Source: Gammaproteobacteria bacterium
GTDB taxonomy: Bacteria; Pseudomonadota; Gammaproteobacteria; JAABTG01
DNA: 13,154 bases
Assembly: GCA_030066245.1 (NCBI GenBank)
Contig: JASJBY010000130.1
Location: 1 to 13,154, forward strand
Reading direction: 5' to 3'
The notes under the pieces are model-generated. The model made no database searches. It saw only the letters and a list, made by a program, of their open reading frames with translations, and was not told the origin of the DNA. A program made the position numbers and the translations under genes. How positions within the stretch are numbered: the first letter of the stretch is position 1; every line of letters begins with the position of its first letter. Shown in pieces: positions 1 to 7,192 of this stretch.

Positions 1-183
1 GGCAGCGTCCCAGGGAGCCGCGGGAGCGCTCTTGACATGCCAGCCCATAGGGTAGGTGCGATAGCGGCCCCACGCGGCTTCCAGGCGGCGTGGACAGGCT
101 CTCGGGGGCCGTGGAGGCGGCCCAGGAGGCAAGAAGAACCTGGCTTTGAGGCGGGGTGCTGGTAAACACACCCGGCAGTCCCT
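1..183. other. Left-edge stretch without an assignable gene
   Basis: GC-rich stretch downstream of the minus-strand PEP-CTERM gene. No frame gives a protein I recognise. Short open stretches on the minus strand could be the start of a gene running off the left edge, but no ribosome binding site supports one. A weak GGGTG/CACCC pairing lies just past the PEP-CTERM stop codon, without a following T-run, so I do not call a terminator. Confidence 0.3.
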
Positions 184-984
184 TCAGGCCATCAGCGTCC
201 TCCTCCCGGCAAAGCCTGCCCCAACCAGCCCGATGGCCATGAGGGCGAGGGTGGAGGGTGCGGGGACAGACCTGGGCGTGAAGTCCTCGAAATGCGAAAG
301 CATGTTCCGAACCAGTTGTTGGTTGAGAGGTAACCGACCGCCAACTGCAGAACCGTTGCCCAAGGCCGAACTGTCTGTCAGCACCAACAATTGGCCATCA
401 CGACCGAGGGCATATCCTACCCGTCCTGTTGCGCTTTCTCGCGCAAGCACTCTTGAATGTGGCCCAGTCACAGACACAGACCCACCTGGGTAGCCAGGGT
501 CACCGAATGCTATCTCACTAATGCCCGCAGTTAGTGCATCTGGGACAATGAACTGCTGGGATACGACATCGTCGTCCTGATTGAACACCACTCCACTCCC
601 TAGTGCCGCGAACAGGCTATTGTGGCTGCCTGTATTGAAGGAGGTGGCCTGTTCGCCAACGACAAATAGGAAGCCTCCGCTGAGTACGAACTCAGAAACA
701 GCGGTAATCTCGGACCCGGTGAATGCCAACTCCAAGTCGGTCAGGACCAGCAGGTCGACGGTGGACAGGGCGGAGGACATAAGACTACCGGGCGTCCCAT
801 TCAGTTCTCTTATGGTATGCCCCTCATCGACGACGATGTCGCGGAAGCCACTGAAATTGCCATTGAGTTCGTCACCATCGTTATCGTGGGAGTCATCCCA
901 AAGAACATTCAGTGGAATACCGTAAGCTGACGGTCCGAAGGACAAACCGACCAGCAACATCAGGAGCAGTGTTCTTGCAAACAT
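184..984 (-). CDS. PEP-CTERM sorting domain-containing exported protein
   Basis: The 266-residue product has a Sec signal peptide (about 1-22, Arg4 followed by a leucine-rich core, cleavage near SAYG). It ends in a PEP-CTERM sorting signal: VPAPS at about 240-244, a hydrophobic helix at about 245-259, then GRR at 260-262. By family knowledge such proteins are exported, then cut and anchored by an exosortase, commonly in bacteria that make exopolysaccharide; no exosortase gene is in this window. The middle (about 24-235) alternates hydrophobic strands (LNVLWDD, VDLLVLTD, GGFLFVVGE, QLLVLTDSS) like a Rossmann or glutamine-amidotransferase-like fold (ThuA/DUF4350 type). That domain call is inference from pattern; no catalytic Cys is present. 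The ATG at 984 is preceded by GAGGG about 6 nt upstream, which fixes the start. No operon partner is visible on its strand. Confidence 0.85.
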   Translation of the reverse strand: MFARTLLLMLLVGLSFGPSAYGIPLNVLWDDSHDNDGDELNGNFSGFRDIVVDEGHTIRELNGTPGSLMSSALSTVDLLVLTDLELAFTGSEITAVSEFVLSGGFLFVVGEQATSFNTGSHNSLFAALGSGVVFNQDDDVVSQQFIVPDALTAGISEIAFGDPGYPGGSVSVTGPHSRVLARESATGRVGYALGRDGQLLVLTDSSALGNGSAVGGRLPLNQQLVRNMLSHFEDFTPRSVPAPSTLALMAIGLVGAGFAGRRTLMA

Positions 985-1336
985 GCTTACCCTCTAGAGT
1001 CTTGGCAAGGCGGTTGCGTCTTCGCTTGCTGCAAACGGGTGAACTCACCAGTCCGATTGCCATAGATTCTTCATGGCGTTATCGCCGTTGTCGTAGTGAT
1101 TTCTGTCATGCAATTTCCATCCCGCTCACCAGGAAACAGCCACTTACGCCAGAATTTGCCCGATTAAAACGGTCAGAATGTAAGGGTGACCGACACGCGC
1201 CAGCCCGCCCATTATGATGAAAAAGAGACGGGGCGCGTCCAGCCCCTGAAATACAAGATACAGGTCAGCGACGCCGCCCGTGTGAAGAGCCGTGACACCG
1301 GGACGACTGGCAACGGTCGCACCGCCAGCCTTCCGC
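985..1336. other. Intergenic region between recombinase and PEP-CTERM gene
   Basis: Both flanking genes are on the minus strand, so this is the recombinase 3' side and the PEP-CTERM 5' side. The PEP-CTERM ribosome binding site is at about 991-995. A minus-strand frame ending at 1144 would encode a hydrophobic tail (LYLVFQG ... FFIIMGGLARVGH ... LIGQILA). It has no credible start and overlaps the recombinase coding region upstream, so it may be a remnant or chance. No clear terminator or promoter was recognised. Confidence 0.35.
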
Positions 1337-1924
1337 CTATCTCGCCTCCGCAAGCGTCCGCTGCACCGTGCCGACGCCAACGCCCAGCTTTGCGGCGATC
1401 CTCTTGATGCTCATGCCGCGTTGCCGATGCCGACGGATAGCGTGCTTGGTCTTATCGCTGATCGGCGGCCGGCCCAGGCGCTTGCCCTGCGCTCGGGCTC
1501 TGTCCAAGCCTGCCTGGATCCGTTCCTGAATCATGGCCCGCTCGAACTCGGCGAAAACGCCCATCATCTGGAACAGGACCTTGCCACCGGGCGTGGTGGT
1601 GTCGATGCCCTGCTGGTGCAGGTACAGATCGACGCCCTTGCTGTGAACTTCATTCAAGAAGGCCACCAGGTCCTGCAGACTGCGCCCCAGTCGGTCCACT
1701 GACCAGGCCATGATGAGGTCGACCTCCTTGCGCATGATGGCCTTGTACAGGCCGTCGAAGGCAAGCCGAGCCTCACGGCCCTTGGCGCCGGAGATTCCCT
1801 CGTCCTTGAACACCTCGACGACCTGCCAGCCATTCCGCTTCGCCGCCTGGCGCAGGACCCGCACCTGATTGGCAACGGTCTGGCCCGTGGTGCTGACTCT
1901 GGCATAGATGGCTGCTGTCTTCAT
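1337..1924 (-). CDS. Serine recombinase (resolvase/invertase family)
   Basis: A 195-residue site-specific recombinase of the resolvase/DNA-invertase class, which cuts and rejoins DNA through a phosphoserine intermediate. The N-terminal catalytic domain begins KTAAIYARVST, with the nucleophile expected at Ser11 and Arg9 beside it. Other conserved pieces are DEGISGAKGR (41-50), WSVDRLGRS (74-82, arginines 78 and 81) and the long E-helix region FQMMGVFAEFERAMIQER (118-135). The GKRLGRPP linker (148-154) leads to a C-terminal helix-turn-helix (about 172-192, SIKRIAAKLGVGVGTVQRT). Length and all motifs match active small serine recombinases, so it looks functional. No Tn3-type transposase is nearby, so what it recombines is not evident. 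AGAGG lies 7 nt before the ATG, but within a dyad that also covers part of the start codon. Confidence 0.92.
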   Translation of the reverse strand: MKTAAIYARVSTTGQTVANQVRVLRQAAKRNGWQVVEVFKDEGISGAKGREARLAFDGLYKAIMRKEVDLIMAWSVDRLGRSLQDLVAFLNEVHSKGVDLYLHQQGIDTTTPGGKVLFQMMGVFAEFERAMIQERIQAGLDRARAQGKRLGRPPISDKTKHAIRRHRQRGMSIKRIAAKLGVGVGTVQRTLAEAR

Positions 1925-1954
1925 GGTACTGACCTCTAGCTAAGAGGGTACCAT
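1923..1954 (-). promoter_or_regulatory. Dyad covering RBS and start of the recombinase
   Basis: Read on the minus strand, ATGGTAC-CCTCT pairs with AGAGG-TCA-GTACCAT. This gives a 12-bp stem with a 3-nt bulge (TCA) and a 5-nt loop (TAGCT). The AGAGG ribosome binding site and the first two bases of the recombinase ATG are in the 3' arm. In mRNA this would hide the translation start. As DNA it could be a binding site for the recombinase or a repressor. The pairing is seen in the sequence; the function is inference. Confidence 0.5.
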
Positions 1955-2308
1955 AAACAGCGGTTTCTGGAACGCCCTGGCGCGTCCAATACGGTCAAAC
2001 AGTTAGAGCGGCGTTTTTGCGTCTGGCGAACCGGGGTTTTTGGTACCCCAGCCCCGCAACTTTCTCGGGTAAATGTTCGTTCGGCCGTTCATGGGGACAC
2101 GGCGGGCCTTGCGGGGTGCTGTTAATGGGTGTGTGAAAGCGCATAGTCGGCGAACTTGCTGCCGCGCAGCATGCAAGTCTGTTACACGCCATCAGCGGCC
2201 ATTGCCCGTCAACGCCTTTACCTAGCGAAACCCGACCGCGCCATCAGAGTGTTAATCATATACCCCATCGAGGAACAGCATGTGGAGGCGTGGCTCGAGT
2301 TCCGCCCG
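1955..2308. other. Intergenic region upstream of recombinase
   Basis: This region lies between the minus-strand exported-protein gene (stop at 2309) and the recombinase start. It probably holds the recombinase promoter, though no strong -35/-10 pair was found. A small hairpin GGGGT/ACCCC sits at 2033-2049. It overlaps a GGTTTTTGGTA sequence (2035-2045) that resembles half-sites of DNA-invertase crossover sites. No protein-coding frame here is convincing. Confidence 0.3.
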
Positions 2309-3313
2309 TCAGTCTCGGTCGACCCAGATACGGATGTCCGCGAAGCAGCTAATGGGACGGTAGCCGCTAAAGGGCAGGTCGCGCCACCTCACGTTGCACG
2401 AGCCGACGAAGTCGTCACCCCCGTGGGCGCCGCTGTCCGCCTCGTAGAAGTCGAAGAACACGTGCGAGCCGCAGTTGACGAATCGATAGGTTGCGTTGGG
2501 GTCGTTCAACCGGTACCAGACGTTCTCGTCATTGACGCCCGGGAGATTGATCCGGACCTGGCTGAAGCTTCCGCCCGAGCAGCGCGTGATGCGCACGTAG
2601 AGCTCGGGGTCGCCGGAGACCCAGCTCTCGTGGTCGTCGAGGAGCCTGATCCACCGGATGCCAACGAAATCGTCCACGATGCGCCCTGGAAACTCCTCGT
2701 CCTCAGCGGGCTCGTCCACGATGCGTAGCGGATAATGCGGGTCAGTGGACGATGACTCGGCCGGCGTCACGATGAGCGTGGGTACGTCGGGCGGAACCTG
2801 CGCATCGAGGGTCACGCGTTTTCCCTCGCGGAAGGCGACAATCGACTTCGTATGCGTCTCATCCGTGGACGGCACCACGCCGACGTAAGGGGTCACGGTC
2901 TGGCTCAGCCGGTCGCGATGCGCCTTCACGGGGAGTTTTAGGTCGAGCCGCGCGTCGGCCTGTCCGAGCGCGCGCATCGCAGCTTCCGCCTCAAGCACGC
3001 GCGCCGCGAGCACAGCGAGGGTGTCTCCGCCCTGCTCGCGCGCGAGCGTTACCCGCTCGTCGAGGAAGCGGCGCAGCATGATCACGTACTTCCTCGGCGA
3101 GGACTTCAGGCGCTCGGCGAGCACCGCCCTCGCGTCAGCGTCCGCGGCGATGTGTTCGGACAGGGCCTGCGCCGTGCCCTCCAGGAGCGTCTCAAGCCGC
3201 CGGGTCTGGTCGTGGTGCTCACGGGTCTGCGCTTGGGTGCCGCAGGCGATGAAGCTGATGCAGAGGATCGCAAGGGACGCGGCGAAGGCGCGTTTGGTCG
3301 TCCAACAGTTCAT
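2309..3313 (-). CDS. Exported protein of unknown function, possibly DUF3103-like
   Basis: The 334-residue product starts with a Sec signal sequence (about 1-28: basic N-terminus, core ASLAILCISFIAC, cleavage likely after GTQA; Cys24 makes a lipoprotein possible but the lipobox is poor). Residues 30-125 look helical and charged. From about 135 on it is beta-rich. The segment VGIRWIRLLDDHESWVSGDPE (217-237) recalls, from memory only, the DUF3103 family of exported proteins. Four C-terminal cysteines (245, 281, 306, 323) could form two disulfides. I chose the ATG at 3313 because GGAGGGGG lies about 7 nt upstream and the signal peptide follows at once. The frame is open further upstream to 3490, but that stretch has no supporting ribosome binding site. 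The enzymatic role is unknown. The gene stands alone between mobile-element pieces. Confidence 0.75.
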   Translation of the reverse strand: MNCWTTKRAFAASLAILCISFIACGTQAQTREHHDQTRRLETLLEGTAQALSEHIAADADARAVLAERLKSSPRKYVIMLRRFLDERVTLAREQGGDTLAVLAARVLEAEAAMRALGQADARLDLKLPVKAHRDRLSQTVTPYVGVVPSTDETHTKSIVAFREGKRVTLDAQVPPDVPTLIVTPAESSSTDPHYPLRIVDEPAEDEEFPGRIVDDFVGIRWIRLLDDHESWVSGDPELYVRITRCSGGSFSQVRINLPGVNDENVWYRLNDPNATYRFVNCGSHVFFDFYEADSGAHGGDDFVGSCNVRWRDLPFSGYRPISCFADIRIWVDRD

Positions 3314-3412
3314 GTTGCCACCCCCTCCGAGTCGATGGAGCCGGACTGGTTGCCTGTCCCCGACTCGCTTAAGCGTACCGAGGAATCGATGATGGACGTT
3401 TGATAAGTAACT

Positions 3413-3418
3413 AGTATA
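3413..3418 (-). promoter_or_regulatory. Possible -10 element for the exported-protein gene
   Basis: On the minus strand this reads TATACT, a good sigma-70 -10 match, about 100 nt upstream of the ATG at 3313. No clear -35 lies 16-18 nt further upstream, so this is only a candidate. Confidence 0.25.
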
Positions 3419-3490
3419 GTCGGCGCTCGTAAACACGCTTGCGACGAGGGCGATGCTAGTGACCAGGCCTTGCGCTGACCGAGACGGCAC

Positions 3491-4065
3491 ACAGCGCGGC
3501 TCGCCAGGACTCCGCTGTTATCGGGTAGCATTCCTGAGTATTGCAGTCAGATGACGGGACACGACCCACAGCAGCCAACTGCAGGGTGCTGTTTGATGGT
3601 CCGCTTGCCGGTGGTGAGCCGTCACTCAGCTGTACCTATCTGGCTGGGCCCCTCCTCTCGCTCTCCGACCCGGAAGCGGGTAGCCTAATGCAGAGCGCCG
3701 CGGAGCAGAGAAGCCCCATCTGTGCGCCTACGGCTCAGACCTGGGGTCTCGCGTACTCAGAGCGTGATTTGCCCGTTGATACGCGGAATATGTCCGCATT
3801 TCTCCGCCGCGACAAGCCCTCCGGTTGCGTCGCACTTCCGCCTCATTCGCACATAACTATGTGATATATATGAGGACTGGCGCGACGCTCTCTGGTACGA
3901 CCCTCGCCCCTGGAAAGCCGGCCGGATGCGGGGGAGACGGAAACATACCGTTTTACAACACGGCCGATGTCCGTCTACTCAATGTAAGAACTCGGCATTG
4001 TCATGGAAAGAATCAAAACAATCCTAGCCACCAACATGCTGTCGATTGTGTCGAGGCTGATTGCG
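3491..4065. other. Gene-poor stretch before the transposase remnant
   Basis: No frame here gives a recognisable protein. A plus-strand open frame (3541-3864) has no ribosome binding site and no family-like motif. The frame leading into the transposase remnant is open from 3825, but residues before about 4066 do not resemble a transposase. Base composition drops at about 3855-4035, with AT-rich patches, against the GC-rich surroundings. This fits a patchwork of inserted or decayed DNA. Confidence 0.4.
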
Positions 4066-4790
4066 GTGAAGTAGCCAAAGCGGTGCTGACCCGTCCTGGG
4101 CGCTACCAGGAGGTCGCCGATAACCTGCGGGTCAAAGAGGTTGTAGTGGGCGAGGGTGAGCGTCGACGGCGTTACGTAGTGTGCCACAACCCGCAGGAAG
4201 AGAAGCGTCAGCGCCAACACCGGGAGCAGGTGCTCAAGGAATTGGAAGCCGAGTTGGCCACGCTACGGGAGTGCTCGGCGGGGTGTCATACCAAGCGAGT
4301 CTGTCACCTGCGGGCCAGTGGCCGCTATGGCAAATACATTCGCTTAACCCGCAGCGGTAAACCCGTTATCGACCAAGCCCGTGTGCGCGAGCAGGCGCGG
4401 CTCGATGGCAAGTTTGTCGTGCACAGCAACGACGATACCCTTAATGCCGAAGACATGGCCCTGGGCTACAAACAGTTGCAGCGGGTAGAGGAAGCCTGGC
4501 GTACCTTGAAGAGCGGCTTAGGTCTTCGACCGGTGTACCACCACGCCCCCCATCGCATCCATGCCCACGTGTTCCTGACCGTGCTGGCGCTGTTGTTGGA
4601 ACGGATTGCCGAACAAGCCTGCGGGGATACTTGGCGTAACATCCGCGACGATTTGAAGAGAGTAAAACTTGCGCAATTGTTGAGCCCGAACGGCACCGTT
4701 TGGCAGGTCACCGAACCCTCTCCAGAGACCGCCAAGCGACTGAAGTCGCTAAAAATAAAGAATCCCCCGCCCATCCTTCAGCTGGGCTGA
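4066..4790 (+). pseudogene. Truncated IS1634/IS4-type transposase (C-terminal part)
   Basis: The open frame carries the C-terminal part of an IS1634-like DDE transposase. Recognisable segments are GRYQEVADNLRVKEVVV, RRYVVCHNPQEEKRQRQHRE, SGRYGKYIRL, the DGKFVVHSNDD stretch, the YKQLQRVEEAWRTLKSGLGL segment with its conserved glutamate, and RIHAHVFLTVLALLLERI. Intact relatives are roughly 450-550 residues and carry the earlier catalytic aspartates in an N-terminal half that is absent here. Family-like sequence appears to begin near 4066, where an unrelated upstream sequence runs in frame by chance. The copy cannot encode an active enzyme and marks an old insertion. Family assignment is from remembered conserved segments; the exact breakpoint is uncertain by tens of bases. 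Confidence 0.75.
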
Positions 4791-5006
4791 AGACCTAGAT
4801 ACACGGCCGTTTTCCAGCAGCCGCGTAAGCCGCTGACCTGTCTCTGAAAATCGGCATCATGTGCGTAGGCGGTGTCAAACTCGGGTTTCTCGCGTTCCGA
4901 CAAGGGGCGTCGCTTGCCGACAGCGCCGGAAACAGGATGCCCCCAGCAGGGTTGCCAGAAAGCAACGAAGAAAACAGCCTTCCGGCATACTCGTGTACTG
5001 GATCGT

Positions 5007-6138
5007 AATTAAGTCCAATTATCCTCGATTCGCATAAAGGGGCGAGAGTTTGTCGAGGATCTGGCCTGTGGTCTTGGTCCAGACGAAGGGTTTTGGGTTG
5101 TCGTTATGGTGTTCGAGAAAATCATAGATGGCCTTTGTCAGTTCACGCACACTCTTGAAGACGCCCCGGCGTATTTGCCGGTCGGTGATATCCCGAAAGA
5201 AACGCTCGACGAGGTTGAGCCAAGAGGACGAAGTCGGGATGAAGTGAACGTGAAAGCGGGGACGGCGCTTCAGCCACACCGTGACCCGCTCATGTTTGTG
5301 CGTTGAATAGTTATCGACGATGAGGTGAATATCGAGCTCTGCGGGCGTTTGTCGGTCGACCTCGCCCAGGAACCGAAGGTATTCGATATGACGATGGCGG
5401 TGGTAGCACTTGCCGATAACCGTGCCCTCGAGCACGTTGAGCGCAGCGAACAGTGTGGTCGTGCCGTGGCGTTTGTAATCATGGGTCATGGTGCCACAGC
5501 GCCCCTGCTTCAACGGCAGTCCTGGCTGAGTGCGGTCCAGAGCCTGGATTTGTGATTTTTCATCGACGCAGTAGACCAGCGCGTGTTCGGGCAGATTCAG
5601 ATACAGGCCAACGACGTCGCGCAGTTTCTCCACGAAGTGCTTGTCGTTGGAGAGCTTGAAGGTGCGCAGCAGATGAGGCTTGAGTTCATGGGCGCGCCAG
5701 ATGCGCTGCACCGTGGTGTGACTGAGCCCGGCATGCTTGGCCATGGTTCGGGTCGACCAGTGCGTGGCCTGCTCGGGTGTGCTATGAAGCGTATCCTCGA
5801 CGATGCGTTCAACCGTTTGGTCGGTGTACTGGCGTTTTCGCCCACGTCCGGGCTGGTCGGTGAGACCGGCCAGACGCTTCTCAGCAAAACGCCGGCGCCA
5901 TTTCGACACCGTGTCCTGGCCGGTGGCCAGTTCGGCAGCGATGTCGCCACTCTCCCAGCCATCGGCGGCCAACAAAATAATGCGTGCTCGGAACACATCG
6001 CGAACCGCGGAGCGGCTCGAACGAACCGTGTTCTCCAACACGTCGCGTTCCTCGGCAGTCAACTCAATACGCGGTGCGTGACGCATGCATCCCTCCCTCC
6101 TACTCGGAAGGCACAGGATACATTATTTCGACTTAATT
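5007..6138 (-). mobile_element. IS630-family insertion sequence
   Basis: A 1132-bp element bounded by imperfect inverted repeats. AATTAAGTC at 5007-5015 matches GACTTAATT at 6130-6138. Reading inward, about 13 of the first 16 positions agree. The size suits the IS630 family. IS630 elements normally insert at TA and duplicate it, but no clean TA pair flanks these ends (T on the left, G on the right in top-strand terms). The ends may therefore be off by a base or two, or the flanks may have changed. The left end falls about 216 bp after the IS1634-like remnant; the right end lies 8 bp from the YtkA-like stop codon. Confidence 0.75.
5019..6086 (-). CDS. IS630-family DDE transposase
   Basis: The 355-residue transposase is complete. 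An N-terminal helix-turn-helix region (about 10-75, including ARIILLAADGWESGDIAAEL) is followed by a second winged-helix-like segment (about 85-140). The catalytic core carries the DDE triad: Asp175 in YCVDEKSQ, Asp258 in LIVDNYSTHK, and Glu294 in SSSWLNLVERFF. These are the hallmarks of the IS630/Tc1-mariner group, which moves by cut-and-paste. A strong AGGAGGGAGGG lies just before the ATG at 6086. The stop codon (5019-5021) overlaps the left inverted repeat. The frame is unbroken and all key residues are present, so the element could still be active. Confidence 0.95.
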   Translation of the reverse strand: MRHAPRIELTAEERDVLENTVRSSRSAVRDVFRARIILLAADGWESGDIAAELATGQDTVSKWRRRFAEKRLAGLTDQPGRGRKRQYTDQTVERIVEDTLHSTPEQATHWSTRTMAKHAGLSHTTVQRIWRAHELKPHLLRTFKLSNDKHFVEKLRDVVGLYLNLPEHALVYCVDEKSQIQALDRTQPGLPLKQGRCGTMTHDYKRHGTTTLFAALNVLEGTVIGKCYHRHRHIEYLRFLGEVDRQTPAELDIHLIVDNYSTHKHERVTVWLKRRPRFHVHFIPTSSSWLNLVERFFRDITDRQIRRGVFKSVRELTKAIYDFLEHHNDNPKPFVWTKTTGQILDKLSPLYANRG

Positions 6139-6146
6139 GTGTGACA

Positions 6147-6527
6147 CTACACTCGGTAATCGACCATGACTTCGAACGTGACGCGGTCCTTTGTGCTGGG
6201 GGTCTCTAGGGCCAGGACAAAGAGCCAGTCACCGGCCATATACAGCTTCATGCCTTCCACCAGGCACCTGCCACTGCCGAGATAGGTTGTGACCTGGGGC
6301 TGGGTGGGCAGGCCGTGACCGTGTCCGGGCATGCCGCCGTTCAGACCGATGCGCGCGGGGTACACGGGCCTGTTTTCGGAGTCCAGCACCCGGACCACCC
6401 AGTTCTGGAAGCGCCCGATTGTGGCGATACCTTCCTGGGGCCCGAATGCCACCAGGAAGCGTTGGTTCTCCGAGTTCGCGCGCCAGAGTGCCTGTGGCGC
6501 GTCCGCCTGTATGCCTCCGGAGAGGAC
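6147..6527 (-). pseudogene. YtkA/FixH-like domain, headless
   Basis: This frame, read after an in-frame TGA at 6528-6530, encodes about 126 residues that look like a whole YtkA-like domain. Segments include QALWRANSENQRFLVAF, FQNWVVRVLDSENRPVYPA, the glycine-rich GLNGGMPGHGHGLPTQPQ and LVEGMKLYMAGDWLFVLAL, ending DRVTFEVMVDYRV. YtkA-like domains are small exported beta proteins, some linked to copper handling. The expected N-terminal signal peptide and a start with a ribosome binding site are missing. A GTG at 6452 is in frame but would remove the first strands. The frame is continuous with the oxidase fragment upstream, so a deletion probably removed the end of the oxidase and the start of this gene. 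A natural fusion broken by one nonsense change is the alternative. Confidence 0.6.
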
Positions 6528-7192
6528 TCACCAGCGGCTTTCACCATGGCTTCCCGAGCTGAAGTAGTCGTCCGGCACCATGGCGTTGAAGTCGATGCCG
6601 TTCTGCACCCGCCAGCCGGCACGCGGATCCCAGCGCTCGGGATTGCGCTGGTTGGTGGCGGTACCGATGGCCGTGAACATATCACCGTCGGCCAGTTGCA
6701 GCGTCGTGGGGTACCAGCGTCCGCCCGAGGGCATGTTCTGGATCTGGACCCAGCTGTTGTCACGGTAGTCGAACAGGCTTGTCCACGGGCTGTTGGTCTG
6801 GTTGCGGCCGCCGTTGACGAACACGCGGCCATCCTCCGCCATGGCCAGATGGGCGCAGAACATGTTGTGCCCGGCGTGGAAGATCTCCACGAATTCGCCG
6901 ATCGCCGGATCCCAGGTGCCGCTGTAGGTCTGCTCAGTGGTCGGCCAGGTGTCCCGCTCGGAACCCGACCAGGTCAGGATACGGCCGTCAGGCAGGTTGG
7001 CGCCGGACACGGCCACGTGGGGCCAGGGAATCACCGGGCCCCACTGCCCCCCTCCCAGGGATCCTCCGGCAGGGCGAGGACGCTGCAGGACAGGAGACTG
7101 GCAGTGAGCAGCGCGGCTCCATGGATGTGGTGGTGGAGAACGCGACAGCGGGCGCTCGTCGCCCCGACGGGACGGCTCTGGATGGTCGTCAT
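6528..7192 (-). pseudogene. Galactose-oxidase-like (copper radical oxidase) N-terminal part, frameshifted
   Basis: The ATG at 7192 opens a frame with a signal-peptide-like segment (HIHGAALLTASLLSCSVLA, then LPEDPWEGG). That frame ends soon after, but the -1/+1 alternative frame continues from about 7050 with WGPVIPWPHVAVSGANLPDG. The switch lies in or next to a six-C run (7047-7052). The continuing part is kelch-like and resembles galactose/glyoxal oxidases: HNMFCAHLAMAEDGRVFVNGG places a Cys where galactose oxidase has Cys228, and SGGRWYPTTLQLADG places a Tyr where Tyr272 sits, the pair that forms the thioether cofactor. The sequence stops at GSHGESRW followed by TGA, so later kelch blades, the copper ligands they carry and the C-terminal domain are missing. 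The gene cannot make a working oxidase as it stands. The frameshift alone might be a sequencing error; the truncation is not explained that way. Confidence 0.7.

Noticed and set aside
1144..1380. Minus-strand hydrophobic 78-codon frame overlapping the recombinase 3' end
   Set aside because: No supported start and its first part overlaps recombinase coding sequence; noted only as part of the gap.
2156..2728. Plus-strand 190-codon open frame
   Set aside because: It lies mostly antisense to the exported-protein gene 2309-3313, which has a signal peptide and a strong ribosome binding site; this frame has neither.
3541..3864. Plus-strand 107-codon open frame
   Set aside because: No ribosome binding site, no family-like motif and no signal sequence; probably chance in GC-rich DNA.
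4003..4074. Short plus-strand frame (MERIKTILATNMLSIVSRL...)
   Set aside because: It reads like a natural N-terminus but is only 23 codons, has no clear ribosome binding site and ends at the transposase remnant; too little to call.
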